Of a DNA stretch of 64,000 nt, positions 1 through 8,411 are shown piece by piece. The stretch comes from Burkholderia sp. FERM BP-3421 (lineage in GTDB: Bacteria; Pseudomonadota; Gammaproteobacteria; Burkholderiales; Burkholderiaceae), in contig NZ_CP117781.1 of the NCBI RefSeq assembly GCF_028657905.1, forward strand, positions 1,240,001-1,304,000. The letters are read 5' to 3'. Under the pieces are notes generated by a model. It made no database searches. It was given only the letters and a program-made list of their open reading frames with translations, and was not told the origin of the DNA. Both the position numbers and the translations under genes were made by a program. The first letter of the stretch is position 1. Each line of letters starts with the position of its first letter.

Positions 1-1242
1 GGTCGGCGAGGCCGCGCCGGGTCCGCAATCGGCGTCGCGATCGAACGACCAGAAGTGCACGCCGGCCAGCTTGTTCTGGTTCACGAACGCGGACAGCGCA
101 TCCGCATCCGAGAGCGTGAACGACTCGCCCGCCGTGTCGTTGCCGCCGATCATCGGCGTGACCTCGATCTGGTTGTACGGCACGCCCCAGTGATCATGCA
201 GGTTCATCGCGGCCTGGATCGCCGATTGGCCCATCTGGCAGGTGCCGCCCGAGACCACGCAGTTGCCCGGCGTGGCCGAACCGTAATCCATCGTCATCAG
301 GTTGATGGTGTAGTTCGTCAGCCCGTAGGTCTTGATCGCCGACATGACCCAGTCGCCGTACACGTTGAAGCTGTCCGGCGCGCTGGCCCCCCACGACGTT
401 GCCTGCGTCGCCGAGCCCGGTGCGGGCGCGAGCGTCGCGAGCGTGAAGCTGAAGCGCAGGTTCGGGTATTGCTTCTGGGCCGCCACGACGCGCTGCACGA
501 GGTCGTTGATGATCTGCTGGGTCTGGCCGCCCTCGATGTCGAAGTCGATGCCGACCAGGTTCTTCGACGCGTAGCGATTGATGAAGGTCGAGAAGCCCGC
601 GTCGCTGCCGCACGTGAACATCCCCGCCGCGCCGCCCGTCGAGATCACATAGTTGACGTTCGCCGCGCTGAACTGCGCGAGGTTGGCGGAGGCGAGCGCC
701 GCGCCGCCGACGCCGGCCCAGTTCTCGCTGCCGCACTCGCCGGTCGCGAACGCGAGCGTGAGGGTGCGCACGCCCGACGGCAGCACGGAGAGCACGGGGC
801 TCAGCGTACCGGTCACGTTCGTCGAGATCGCGTTGGTGTTCCAGTTCATCGAGATCGACGTGTCCTTGTACGGGCTGTAAATAAAGCCGGACGCTGTTCC
901 GGTTCCGCTGCCCGGCGGGTTGGTGGGCGGATTCGTGGGCGGGTTGGTCGGCGGATTGCCGGGCGCGGAACCGATCAGTGTCCACAGTGTGGTCATGGTC
1001 GGATTCCAGCCGGTTGCGGAGTAGTCGGTCTGGCTGACGGTGGCCTGGTATTGGTTGCCGTTGTAGGTCACGACGGTGCCCGCGGCGTAGTAGGTATCGG
1101 GGGCCCAGGCGGCGACGGCGGCTGTCGCCGATTCACTGGTCATGCCGAGTACAAGCGAAATCGCGGTGACGCCCAAGACGGCTTGCAGCATGGTTGCAGC
1201 TTTTTTTTTCCAGTTCTTCTTGATATGCACGGTGCGCTCCAT
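1..1242 (-). CDS. Secreted GH18 chitinase with N-terminal chitin-binding module, 3' end off window
   Basis: Hydrolyses chitin outside the cell. The reading frame is open from an ATG at 1242 to the left edge, so 414 residues are present and the C-terminus is missing. Residues 1-42 are a lysine-rich start, a hydrophobic core and an Ala-rich cleavage region, i.e. a Sec signal peptide. Residues 45-90 look like a CBM5/12 module (AWAPDTYYAAGTVVTYNG, then YQA). A Pro-Thr-Asn linker with repeated NPPT follows, then a GH18 barrel from about residue 110. The GH18 signature is seen as GIDFDIEGG, with Asp233, Asp235 and the catalytic acid Glu237. No good Shine-Dalgarno precedes 1242; an internal ATG at residue 18 would cut into the signal peptide and is less likely. 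Confident in family; whether it is an endo- or exochitinase is not decidable here. Confidence 0.93.
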   Translation of the reverse strand, partial: MERTVHIKKNWKKKAATMLQAVLGVTAISLVLGMTSESATAAVAAWAPDTYYAAGTVVTYNGNQYQATVSQTDYSATGWNPTMTTLWTLIGSAPGNPPTNPPTNPPTNPPGSGTGTASGFIYSPYKDTSISMNWNTNAISTNVTGTLSPVLSVLPSGVRTLTLAFATGECGSENWAGVGGAALASANLAQFSAANVNYVISTGGAAGMFTCGSDAGFSTFINRYASKNLVGIDFDIEGGQTQQIINDLVQRVVAAQKQYPNLRFSFTLATLAPAPGSATQATSWGASAPDSFNVYGDWVMSAIKTYGLTNYTINLMTMDYGSATPGNCVVSGGTCQMGQSAIQAAMNLHDHWGVPYNQIEVTPMIGGNDTAGESFTLSDADALSAFVNQNKLAGVHFWSFDRDADCGPGAASPT

Positions 1243-1510
1243 GTTGTTGGGTTTCTATGAGTGTGAACGTCTCGACCATTGTCGCGTGCCTCCTTCGCGC
1301 ACGATCCGCGCGAAACGGCAGCGACCCATCCAATATCGAGGATTCCAGATCGATTCGAAAGCTGGAAGCGTTGTCAGGTCGGTTGCGCCGAGCGAAGCAA
1401 TGCTCTGGCGCGGAGCAATGTGACGCGTGGCGGCGATGCGTCCGCGCGTGCGTCATATCGGTTGAACGACGAGGCGAAATCGCGCGCATTGTTGATGAAC
1501 GGAAAATACC

Positions 1511-2670
1511 AAAGCGCGCGTGTGCGCGAGCCGGCCGTCATGTCGCGGGCATTTGTTCGCACATCGAGGCGTGCGGTCGGATGAATGGAGCGGGACGTGA
1601 TGCGTGGATCACGCTGCGTATGAGAGAGGCACGATGCAGACGACGGAGATCGCGATGCACGCTGTTGTCGGTCGCGCGCATCGTGATTGGATGGGAAGCG
1701 TCAAGACGCGTGTGTGCGAGCCGGACTTCATGTCGCGAGCATTTGTTCGCACATCGAGGCGTGCGGTCGGATGAATGGCGCGGGACGTGATGCGTGGACC
1801 ACGCCGCGCGCGCGAGAGGTATGGCGCAGACGATGGAGATCGCAACGCACGCTGTTGCCGGTCGCACGTTCGGCATGTCGTGAGCGTTCGTCGAAGTTCG
1901 TCGTCCTGACGCGTAGGGCGAACGCATCGTAATCGAATGGGAGGCGCATGAAGGCCACATGGTGCGAGCCGGTCGTCATGTCGCGGGCATTTGCTCGCTC
2001 ATCGAGGCGTGCGATCGGATGAATGGAGTGGGACGTGATGCGTTCACGCTTGCATACGCAAGAGGCGCGAAGCAGACGATGGAAATCGCAACGCACGTTG
2101 TTGTCGGTCGCATGTCACGACGTGTCGTGAGCGTTCGTTGAAGTTCGTTGTCCTTGCGCGTCGGGAGAACGCGCCGTAATTGAATGGAAAGCGCGCGAAG
2201 ACGACGAGGTGCGAACCGGTCATCATGTCGTGGGCATTTGCTCGCGCGTCGAGGCGCGCGATCGGATGAATGGAGCAGGACAGGATGCGTGGATCGCGCT
2301 GCGCATGAAAAAGGAACGACGCAGACGATGGAGATCGCAACGCACGCTGTTGCCGATCCGCACGTTTTGCGTGCCTTGAGCGTGGCTCGAAGCCTGTCGC
2401 CCCGCATGTCGGGAGAGCGCATCGAGCTTGAAGGGAAAGCGCTCAAGCACGCGTGCGCGAGCCGGCCGTCATTTCACGCGTATTTGCACGCTTATCGAGG
2501 CGCGCGATCGGATGAATGGAGCAGGACGCGATACGTGGCTCACGTTGCGCACGCGAGAGGTATGACGCAGACGAAGGAGATCGCATCGCACGCCGTTGCC
2601 GGTCGCGCATTCGGCGCGCCGTGAACGTTGATCGGCGTGCGTCGTCCGCGCGTGTTGAGCGAGTGCATCG
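1511..2670. repeat. Five-copy degenerate tandem repeat, ~247-bp unit
   Basis: A shared core (roughly GAGCCGGCCGTCATGTCGCG, then CATTTG, TCGAGGCG, TCGGATGAATGG, and further on CAGACGATGGAGATCGCAACG) recurs five times. The anchor GGATGAATGG starts at 1579, 1769, 2017, 2264 and 2510, giving periods of 190, 248, 247 and 246 bp; the first unit lacks about 58 bp of its right half. Copies differ by scattered substitutions and one- to two-base indels. Because period lengths differ by single bases, no reading frame runs through the array, so it is unlikely to be coding. Function unknown. Confidence 0.85.
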
Positions 2671-3325
2671 TGCTGGTCATGTGGGCTGGTCGTGCCGACG
2701 CAGCGAGTGCCGACGATCTCCGGAATCCGAAGCCGGCTCCAGTGCGCGCACGGCGTTCGCGCATGCCGGAAGCGTGCGGACTTGATGCAAGGGCACGCGC
2801 GACCGTGACGCGTATGGTCATCGCGACTGCTTCAAACGGAATTCGATCAATGCGCAGAAGGCCCGCTGCCGGTCAATGAACGACGCTGCGCCGGGGATGC
2901 GAATGCGAGCCGCGCCGCGCGCAACCGGTGACGACGACGCAGGCAGGCATGCATGCGATATACCGGGCGGACTCCCCCCGACCATGCGCCGCACCGATGT
3001 CGCATGCGCGGCGGCGTCGATCCGCCGCGCGCGATTCCCGTCAACGCGACGGCTGCCCGTCGGACGGCGTGGCGATCGGGTGCCGCGGCGGGCTGATGCG
3101 CAGCGTGCGTGGCGAGGCCGCGGCGCGGGCGCGGGTCGGCCGTGCATGGCGCAGGCCGGCGGCGGGGCGGGTCGCTGCGTGCGGGCGACCCGGGCGGCGC
3201 GCGGCGCCGGGCTGACGGGCGGCGGGTCGGCCGTCCGGGCGGGCGATGCCCGCCAGAAGCGCGCGAAACGTCAATGGGCACATGATGTCCCTCCTCGTAG
3301 GTTGGCCGAGCGGTGGCCTTGCCGC
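2671..3325. other. Intergenic stretch, no gene seen
   Basis: Open frames here are GC-rich, arginine-heavy and resemble no family I recognise. No promoter, hairpin or repeat stands out beyond general GC-richness. It separates the repeat array from the winged-helix gene that ends at 3326. Confidence 0.5.
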
Positions 3326-3724
3326 TCAGTGCCATTCGGCGACCATCTCGTGATGGACGGTCGCGCGCGGCGTGCTGGTTTCGTCGTGATCCTCGGTATG
3401 GGTCATCGCCGCGCCGAACAGCACGAGGCGGTAGCCGACCGAGTAGATCGGGATGATGCGCATGTTCTTGTCGTTGTCGAGTTCGAGCTTGGCGCGGATC
3501 CGCGAGATGTGCGTGTCGAGCGTGCGTGACGACACGCCCAGCTCGCGCCCCCAGACCGCTTCCTGGATCGCCGCGCGCGGCACGATCTTGTTCATGTTGT
3601 CGAGCAGGAATTCAACGACGTCGAATTCGCGCGGCGTCATGCAGATCAACTGGCCGTCGATCTCGATGCAGCGGCGCACGAAGTTGATTTTTATGTTGTC
3701 GATGTACAGGTATTTGCAATCCAT
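3326..3724 (-). CDS. Stand-alone OmpR/PhoB-type winged-helix DNA-binding protein (no receiver domain)
   Basis: 132 residues. Residues 10-103 form a Trans_reg_C winged helix: CMTPREFDVVEFLLDN is the first helix region, SRTLDTHISRIRAKL the recognition helix and YSVGYRLV the wing hairpin. The receiver domain found in normal response regulators is absent, and no kinase gene is adjacent. About 25 polar residues follow the wing. The start ATG at 3724 is followed at once by the domain, so the protein looks complete rather than truncated. Such proteins bind DNA without phosphorylation control, as in ToxR-like or virulence regulators; here the target is unknown. Codon use is less GC-biased than in its neighbours (Lys, Asn and Ile rich), which may hint at transfer. 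A palindrome cluster at 3919-3971 lies about 200 bp upstream and could be its own operator. Confidence 0.85.
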   Translation of the reverse strand: MDCKYLYIDNIKINFVRRCIEIDGQLICMTPREFDVVEFLLDNMNKIVPRAAIQEAVWGRELGVSSRTLDTHISRIRAKLELDNDKNMRIIPIYSVGYRLVLFGAAMTHTEDHDETSTPRATVHHEMVAEWH

Positions 3725-3918
3725 GATGGTCCTCGCGACACGTAGATTGATTTGCGATTGGTACGAGGAACTCTGTGCAATTGTTGGGCCAGCTCGCGGG
3801 GAGTAGAGGGAATGTCCGAATCGGCAGGCCAGGGCCCTTGAATTGAAAGGCTTTGGAATAGGTGGGGAGGGATGTAAAGGGACGGCGCCGTAATAATTCG
3901 AAACGAATTGAAGGTGTG

Positions 3919-3971
3919 TTACGTAGCATGAACGGCGGCGTTACGTCGACGTAACGGGGGGGGGACGTAAC
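3919..3971. promoter_or_regulatory. Cluster of GTTACGT half-sites including a perfect 18-bp palindrome
   Basis: GTTACGT occurs at 3919-3925 and 3941-3947, and its complement ACGTAAC at 3950-3956 and 3965-3971. The middle pair forms the perfect palindrome CGTTACGTCGACGTAACG (3940-3957). The two forward copies are 22 bp apart, two helical turns. The cluster is upstream of the winged-helix gene and downstream of the molybdenum-hydroxylase gene, so the former is the likelier target. The cognate protein is unknown. Confidence 0.5.
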
Positions 3972-3987
3972 GTGCGCGCAGCACGCG

Positions 3988-4029
3988 GCGCCACGCACGC
4001 CGGGCAGGGCTGCCCGGCGTGCGTGGCGC
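3988..4029 (-). terminator. Strong hairpin downstream of the molybdenum-hydroxylase operon
   Basis: A perfect 19-bp stem (3988-4006 with 4011-4029) has a 4-base GGGC loop. It begins 8 bp after the stop codon of the gene ending at 4037. There is no U-tract, so it may stop transcription inefficiently or mainly protect the mRNA 3' end. Confidence 0.65.
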
Positions 4030-4036
4030 GGGCGGA

Positions 4037-6226
4037 TCAGGCCCGCTTGAGGTCGGCCGCGGAGAACGGCAGCGCGTGGATGCGCCGGCCGGTGGCGGCG
4101 AACACCGCGTTCGCGACGGCCGGGCCGATCGGCGCGACGCCGGGTTCGCCGACGCCCGTGGGCGCTTCGCCGGACGGCACGATATGCACCTCGACGCGCG
4201 GCATCTCGTTGAAGCGCAGCACCTGGTAGCCGTCGAAGTTGTTCTGCTCGACCTTGCCGTCCTTCAGCGTGATCGCGCCGTGCAGCGCCGCGCCGAGGCC
4301 GAAACCGATCCCACCCTCCATCTGCGCGGCGATGATGTCGGGATTGATCGCCGTGCCGCAGTCGACCGCGCACACCACGCGTTCGACTTTCACATTGCCT
4401 TCGGCGTCGACCGACACCTCGGCGACCTGCGCGACGAAGCTGTTGAATGCCTCGGCGACCGCGATGCCGCGCCCCCGCCCGGCCGGGAGCGGGTGGGCCG
4501 GGTCCCAGCCGGCCTCGCGCGCGGCGAGATCGAGCACCGCCCGCATGCGCGGTTCCTGCGCGAGCAGGTCGCGGCGGAACGCGTAGGGATCCTTGGCCGC
4601 GGCGTGAGCGGCTTCGTCGATGAAGGCCTCGACCGCGAACGCGGTGTGCGAGCTGCCGACCACGCGCCACCACAGCACGGGCACCGGGCTGCGGGTCGTC
4701 GTCAGCTCGACCGACAGGTTCGGAATCGCGTAGCGCAGGTTCGCCGCGCCCTCGACCGAGGTCGGATCGACGCCGTCCTTGATCCGCCCCGCGAACGGCG
4801 TGCCCGCCATGATCGACTGGCCGACGATGCGGTGCCGCCATGCGCTCAGCTTGCCGTCGGCCGTCAGCCCCGCCTCGATCCGATGGACGTACATCGGCCG
4901 GTACAGGCCGCCGTGCAGGTCGTCCTCGCGGGTCCATTGCAGCTTGACGGGCGTGCCGTCCGCGCCGAGCGCCTTCGCGATCGACACCGCCTCGACGATG
5001 TAGTCGGACCACGCGTTCGCGCGCCGGCCGAAGCTGCCGCCCGCGTACAGCGTGTGGATCTGCACCTGCTCCGGCTTGAGCCCGGCGACGCGCGCGGCGT
5101 TCGCCTGGTCGATGGTCTGGAACTGGTCGCCGGCCCAGATCTCGCAGTGTTCCGCGCTGAGCTTGACGACGGCGTCGAGCGGCTCCATCGGCGCGTGCGC
5201 GAGATACGGGAACGTGTAGGTCGCGGAGATCCGCCGCGCGGCGCCCGCCAGCGCCTGCGCCGAGTCGCCCTCGCGACGCGCGGACGCGCCGGGCTGCGCG
5301 GCGAGCCGGCGATACTCGGCGGCGATCGCGTCCGAGTTGCGCGTTTCCGCCTGCGTCTCGTCCCATTCGACCTTGAGCGCGTCGCGGCCCTGCTTGGCGG
5401 CCCAGAAGCCCGTCGCCACCACCGCGACGCCGCGCGGCACCTGGACCACGGCGACGACGCCCGGCACCGCGCGGGCGGCGGCCGGGTCGAACGACTTCAC
5501 GGTCGCGCCGAAGCGCGGCGGCCGCTGCAGCAGCGCGACGCGCATGCCGGGGAAGGTGACGTCGAGCGTGAACTGCGCGGTGCCGTCGGTTTTCGCGGGG
5601 ACGTCGACGCGCGGCGGGCGTCGGCCGATCAGCCGGAACGCGTCGGGCGACTTCAGCGTCACGTGCGCGGGCACGGGCAGCCGCGCGGCCGCCGTCGCGA
5701 GCGAACCGTAGGTGGCCTCGCGCTGGTGGACGGCGTCGATCACGCGGCCGTCGCGGGTGCTCAGCGTGGCCGGATCGACGCCCCATTGCGCGGCCGCGGC
5801 GGCCACCAGCATCGCGCGGGCCTTGGCGCCGGCCTCGCGCAGCTGGGTCCAGGAGTTGGCCATCGATGAACTGCCGCCGGTGCCCTGGACCGTGCCGAAC
5901 TGCAGGTTGGCGTAGCGGCTCGCATCGGCGGGCGCGCTTTCGACGCCCACGTCGCGCCAGTCCGCGTCCAGTTCCTCCGCGACGATCGTCGCGAGGCCGG
6001 TATAGGCGCCCTGGCCCATTTCCACGTGCTTGGCGATGACGGTGACGCGGTTGTCGGGCGTCACGCGCAGGAAGGCGTTCGGCGCGAACGCGGCGGCGGG
6101 CGCGTCCGCCGCGAGCGCGCGGCGGATCCCGACGGGCCAGTTGAATCCGATCGTGAGGCCGACCGCGGCGCCGGCGCCCGCGGCTTTCAGGAAGGTGCGG
6201 CGCGAAGGAGTGAGTTGACTGGACAT
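4037..6226 (-). CDS. Molybdenum hydroxylase large subunit, IorB-like (xanthine dehydrogenase family)
   Basis: 729 residues, normal for the isoquinoline 1-oxidoreductase beta-subunit / periplasmic aldehyde dehydrogenase group. It binds the molybdopterin cofactor and hydroxylates a heteroaromatic or oxidises an aldehyde; the substrate cannot be read from sequence. A twin-arginine signal is visible (SRRTFLKAAG, residues 8-17), implying folded export with its partner. Family motifs are MGQGAYTG near residue 70, GGSFGRRA in the middle and GVGEPG about 40 residues from the end, whose Glu is the expected catalytic base. The gene follows the 2Fe-2S subunit by 3 bases and almost certainly shares its transcript. 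No cytochrome c gene is adjacent, unlike the second copy at 59.7 kb. Control is probably by the divergent AraC-type regulator. Confidence 0.92.
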   Translation of the reverse strand: MSSQLTPSRRTFLKAAGAGAAVGLTIGFNWPVGIRRALAADAPAAAFAPNAFLRVTPDNRVTVIAKHVEMGQGAYTGLATIVAEELDADWRDVGVESAPADASRYANLQFGTVQGTGGSSSMANSWTQLREAGAKARAMLVAAAAAQWGVDPATLSTRDGRVIDAVHQREATYGSLATAAARLPVPAHVTLKSPDAFRLIGRRPPRVDVPAKTDGTAQFTLDVTFPGMRVALLQRPPRFGATVKSFDPAAARAVPGVVAVVQVPRGVAVVATGFWAAKQGRDALKVEWDETQAETRNSDAIAAEYRRLAAQPGASARREGDSAQALAGAARRISATYTFPYLAHAPMEPLDAVVKLSAEHCEIWAGDQFQTIDQANAARVAGLKPEQVQIHTLYAGGSFGRRANAWSDYIVEAVSIAKALGADGTPVKLQWTREDDLHGGLYRPMYVHRIEAGLTADGKLSAWRHRIVGQSIMAGTPFAGRIKDGVDPTSVEGAANLRYAIPNLSVELTTTRSPVPVLWWRVVGSSHTAFAVEAFIDEAAHAAAKDPYAFRRDLLAQEPRMRAVLDLAAREAGWDPAHPLPAGRGRGIAVAEAFNSFVAQVAEVSVDAEGNVKVERVVCAVDCGTAINPDIIAAQMEGGIGFGLGAALHGAITLKDGKVEQNNFDGYQVLRFNEMPRVEVHIVPSGEAPTGVGEPGVAPIGPAVANAVFAATGRRIHALPFSAADLKRA

Positions 6227-6229
6227 GGC

Positions 6230-6691
6230 TCAGGCCCTCAGCGTGGCGGCGGCGTCGTGGATCGCGGCGCGGATCCGCGCGTAGGTCGCGCAGCGGCACA
6301 GATTGCCGTTCATCGCGGCATCGATGTCGGCGTCGGACGGCGCGGGATTCTGTTCGAGCAGCGCGGTGGCCGACATGATCTGGCCGGACTGGCAGTAGCC
6401 GCACTGCGGCACCTGCAGCTTGACCCAGGCGGCCTGGACGGCTTGCGCGGGGCGGCTCTTCAAGCCTTCGATGGTGGTGATGCGCTTGCCGGCGATCGCG
6501 GCGAGCGGCAGCACGCACGAGCGGGTCGCCTGGCCCTCCAGGTGTACCGTGCAGGCGCCGCACTGCGCGGCGCCGCAACCGAACTTGGTGCCGTGCAGGC
6601 CGGCCTGCTCGCGGATCGCCCAGAGCAGCGGCATGGTGGGATCGGCATCGAGCGTGACGGACGTGCCGTTCAGGACAAACGTGGTGGCCAT
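6230..6691 (-). CDS. 2Fe-2S subunit of molybdenum hydroxylase, IorA-like
   Basis: 153 residues, the usual size for the small subunit. It passes electrons from the molybdenum site of its partner through two 2Fe-2S clusters. The plant-type cluster ligands are in GCGAAQCGAC with a later Cys in TRSC; the second cluster ligands are in QCGYCQSG and LCRC. The start at 6691 is chosen because CTGGAG lies 6 bases upstream and the protein then begins MATTFVLNG, right at the ferredoxin fold; an upstream TTG-type start would add an arginine-rich tail with no family counterpart. First gene of a two-gene operon, divergent from the AraC-type regulator. Confidence 0.92.
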   Translation of the reverse strand: MATTFVLNGTSVTLDADPTMPLLWAIREQAGLHGTKFGCGAAQCGACTVHLEGQATRSCVLPLAAIAGKRITTIEGLKSRPAQAVQAAWVKLQVPQCGYCQSGQIMSATALLEQNPAPSDADIDAAMNGNLCRCATYARIRAAIHDAAATLRA

Positions 6692-6720
6692 GGGTTCTCC
6701 AGGGGGACGAGGGCCGGTCG

Positions 6721-6759
6721 GACGCCGGCCGCTACGCGGCAGTGTGCGCGGCCGGCGTC
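6721..6759. promoter_or_regulatory. Perfect 12-bp inverted repeat in the iorA-araC intergenic region
   Basis: GACGCCGGCCGC at 6721-6732 pairs exactly with GCGGCCGGCGTC at 6748-6759 across 15 bases. It lies 30-68 bp before the 2Fe-2S gene start, probably within or next to its mRNA leader, and could form a leader hairpin or bind a dimer. Confidence 0.45.
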
Positions 6760-6771
6760 GCGCGCGCGTAC

Positions 6772-6805
6772 ACAATCCTGCAAAAATATTGAACAATCCT
6801 GCAAA
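6772..6805. promoter_or_regulatory. AraC-type operator: two identical 13-bp direct repeats with 21-bp period
   Basis: ACAATCCTGCAAA occurs at 6772-6784 and again, without mismatch, at 6793-6805. Direct repeats one per two helical turns are the classic architecture for an AraC/XylS protein with two HTH motifs. The site sits between the AraC-type regulator gene and the molybdenum-hydroxylase operon, about 80 bp from each start, so it probably controls one or both. Confidence 0.7.
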
Positions 6806-6876
6806 TCACGGCGGCCGGCTTCGGCGCGGCGGCCGCGCTTCGGTATGCTCGGATCCGCTGATGCGGGGGGACTGCG

Positions 6877-7818
6877 ATGGAACAAGCACTGTCGGTTATT
6901 GACATGATGGGGCGGCGCGAGGCGGCGCGCCGCGAACTGGCCGCGCTGATCGGCCGTTTCCTGCCGGTCGACGGCCGCTACCAGAGCGCGATTCCGGCGC
7001 TGTCGTTCTACCGGTGCTCGGCGCCCGTCGATCTCGGCTGCAGCGTGTCGCGCGCGGCCTTCGTGTTCGCCGCGCAGGGCGCGAAGGAGGTGACGGTGGC
7101 GGGGCAGGCGTACCGCTACGACCATCTGCGCTCGCTCGTCACCTCGGTCGACCTGCCGATGCTGTCGCGGGTCGTCGAGGCCTCGCCGGACGCGCCCTAT
7201 CTGTGCCTGAAGCTGGCGCTCGATCCGCGCCGCATCGTCGAGCTGGCCGCCGAGCTGAGGCAGCCGGACCCGGACCTGGTGCCGGCGGGCGAAGGCATCT
7301 CGACGGGGGCGCTGTCGATGCCGCTGTTCGACGCCGCGCTGCGGCTCGTGCGCTTGCTCGATACTCCGCGCGACATACCCATTCTTGCACCGCTGATCGA
7401 AAAGGAACTGCTCTACCGGCTGATGACGAGCGAGCAGGGCGAGCGGCTGCGCCACCTCGCGGTGGCGGGCAGCCAGTCGTACCGGATCGCGCGCGCGATC
7501 GAGTGGATCCGCGACCATTACGCCGAGCCGCTGCGCGTCGAGGCGCTCGCGCACACGGTCAACATGAGCGTGTCGTCGCTGCACCATCATTTCAAGAACT
7601 TCACGACGCTGAGCCCCTTGCAGTACCAGAAGCAGCTGCGTCTGCACGAGGCGCGCCGGCGCCTGCTCCAGCAAAGCGGGGATGTCGGCTCGATCGCGCT
7701 GCAGGTCGGCTACGACAGTCCCTCGCAGTTCAGCCGCGAGTACAGCCGGCTGTTCGGCGCGCCGCCGCTGCGCGACGTCGTGCAACTGCGGCGCCGCGAA
7801 GCGGTGATGGGCGAGTGA
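6877..7818 (+). CDS. AraC family transcriptional regulator (AraC_N cupin-type sensor)
   Basis: 313 residues. Residues 20-175 match the AraC N-terminal sensor type common in Burkholderia (YQSAIPALSFYR, then TSVDLPMLSRV and YLCLKLALDPRRI). Residues 205-300 hold the two helix-turn-helix motifs: VEALAHTVNMSVSSLHHHFK for the first, and GDVGSIALQVGYDSPSQFSR followed by EYSRLFG for the second. It is divergent from the IorAB-like operon, and the 21-bp-period direct repeat between them is a plausible binding site. By analogy it would activate the operon in response to the enzyme's substrate, but the ligand is unknown. The next gene starts 4 bp after its stop, so the two are probably co-transcribed. 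Confidence 0.9.
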   Translation: MEQALSVIDMMGRREAARRELAALIGRFLPVDGRYQSAIPALSFYRCSAPVDLGCSVSRAAFVFAAQGAKEVTVAGQAYRYDHLRSLVTSVDLPMLSRVVEASPDAPYLCLKLALDPRRIVELAAELRQPDPDLVPAGEGISTGALSMPLFDAALRLVRLLDTPRDIPILAPLIEKELLYRLMTSEQGERLRHLAVAGSQSYRIARAIEWIRDHYAEPLRVEALAHTVNMSVSSLHHHFKNFTTLSPLQYQKQLRLHEARRRLLQQSGDVGSIALQVGYDSPSQFSREYSRLFGAPPLRDVVQLRRREAVMGE

Positions 7819-7822
7819 GCGC

Positions 7823-8386
7823 ATGACGAACGCGCCGGAGCGGGTCGAACTGCGCACCGAGCGGCTCGTGCTGCGCCGGGCGCGGGACGACGACGCCTTG
7901 CCCTTGTTTCTCGATTACACGGGCGATCCCGAATGCGCGCGCTTCCTGCGGCGCAAGCCGCACGCGCGGGTCGGGCAGACGGGCGCGATGCTGGCCGGCT
8001 GGTTCGACGCCGCGTGGCGCAATCCGGACGGGCCGTTCGGCTGGGTCGTCGCGCGCCGCGACGACGACGGCCCGATCGGCGTGTTCATCGCGATGCCGGA
8101 CGGGGCGCAGGCGGAGATCCACTATGGCCTCGCCCGCGCGTACTGGGGGCGGGGCTCGCGACCGAGGCGGGCGGGCGGTGGTGGGCGCGCTTGGCGCCGC
8201 GCCGCGCTCGAACGCCTGTGGACCTTCTGCGACGTCGACAACCTCGGGTCGAGGCGCGTGCTCGAACGTCTCGGCTTCGTGCACGAGGGCGTGCGCCGGG
8301 GCTGGGTGACCCTGCCCGCCTACGGCGACGCGCCGCGCGATTGCGATGTGTTCGGGCGTTCGCGCCAGGCGGGCGAGGCGGCCTGA
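7823..8386 (+). CDS. GNAT-family N-acetyltransferase (RimJ/RimL type) with a locally scrambled frame
   Basis: 187 codons. Both ends read well in one frame: RTERLVLRRARDDDA at the start, then HYGLARAYWGRG of the acetyl-CoA region, and DNLGSRRVLERLGFVHEG near the end. Between about 8155 and 8207 the expected continuation (LATEAG, RAVVGALGAAP, LERLW) is found only by changing frame three times. Each change is explained by one missing C, at about 8155, 8172 and 8207. The three losses restore the frame, so translation continues but about 17 residues at the acetyl-CoA-binding loop are altered. This is either three base-call errors or a compensated mutation; if real, activity is doubtful. It probably shares a transcript with the AraC-type gene upstream. 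Confidence 0.75.
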   Translation: MTNAPERVELRTERLVLRRARDDDALPLFLDYTGDPECARFLRRKPHARVGQTGAMLAGWFDAAWRNPDGPFGWVVARRDDDGPIGVFIAMPDGAQAEIHYGLARAYWGRGSRPRRAGGGGRAWRRAALERLWTFCDVDNLGSRRVLERLGFVHEGVRRGWVTLPAYGDAPRDCDVFGRSRQAGEAA

Positions 8387-8411
8387 CGGGAACGCGGCGG
8401 GCGGGACCGCC

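Noticed and set aside
1257..1790. 177-codon plus-strand frame across the first repeat units
   Set aside because: Arg/Cys-rich composition, no ribosome site, and the repeat periods differ by single bases so the frame is not kept between units.
1511..2670. Interpretation of the tandem array as CRISPR
   Set aside because: Units are ~247 bp and diverged along their whole length; there is no short identical repeat with unique spacers and no cas gene.
4019..5869. 616-codon plus-strand frame antisense to the molybdenum hydroxylase
   Set aside because: Arg/His/Ala-rich antisense shadow of a well-supported gene; typical of high-GC third-position bias.
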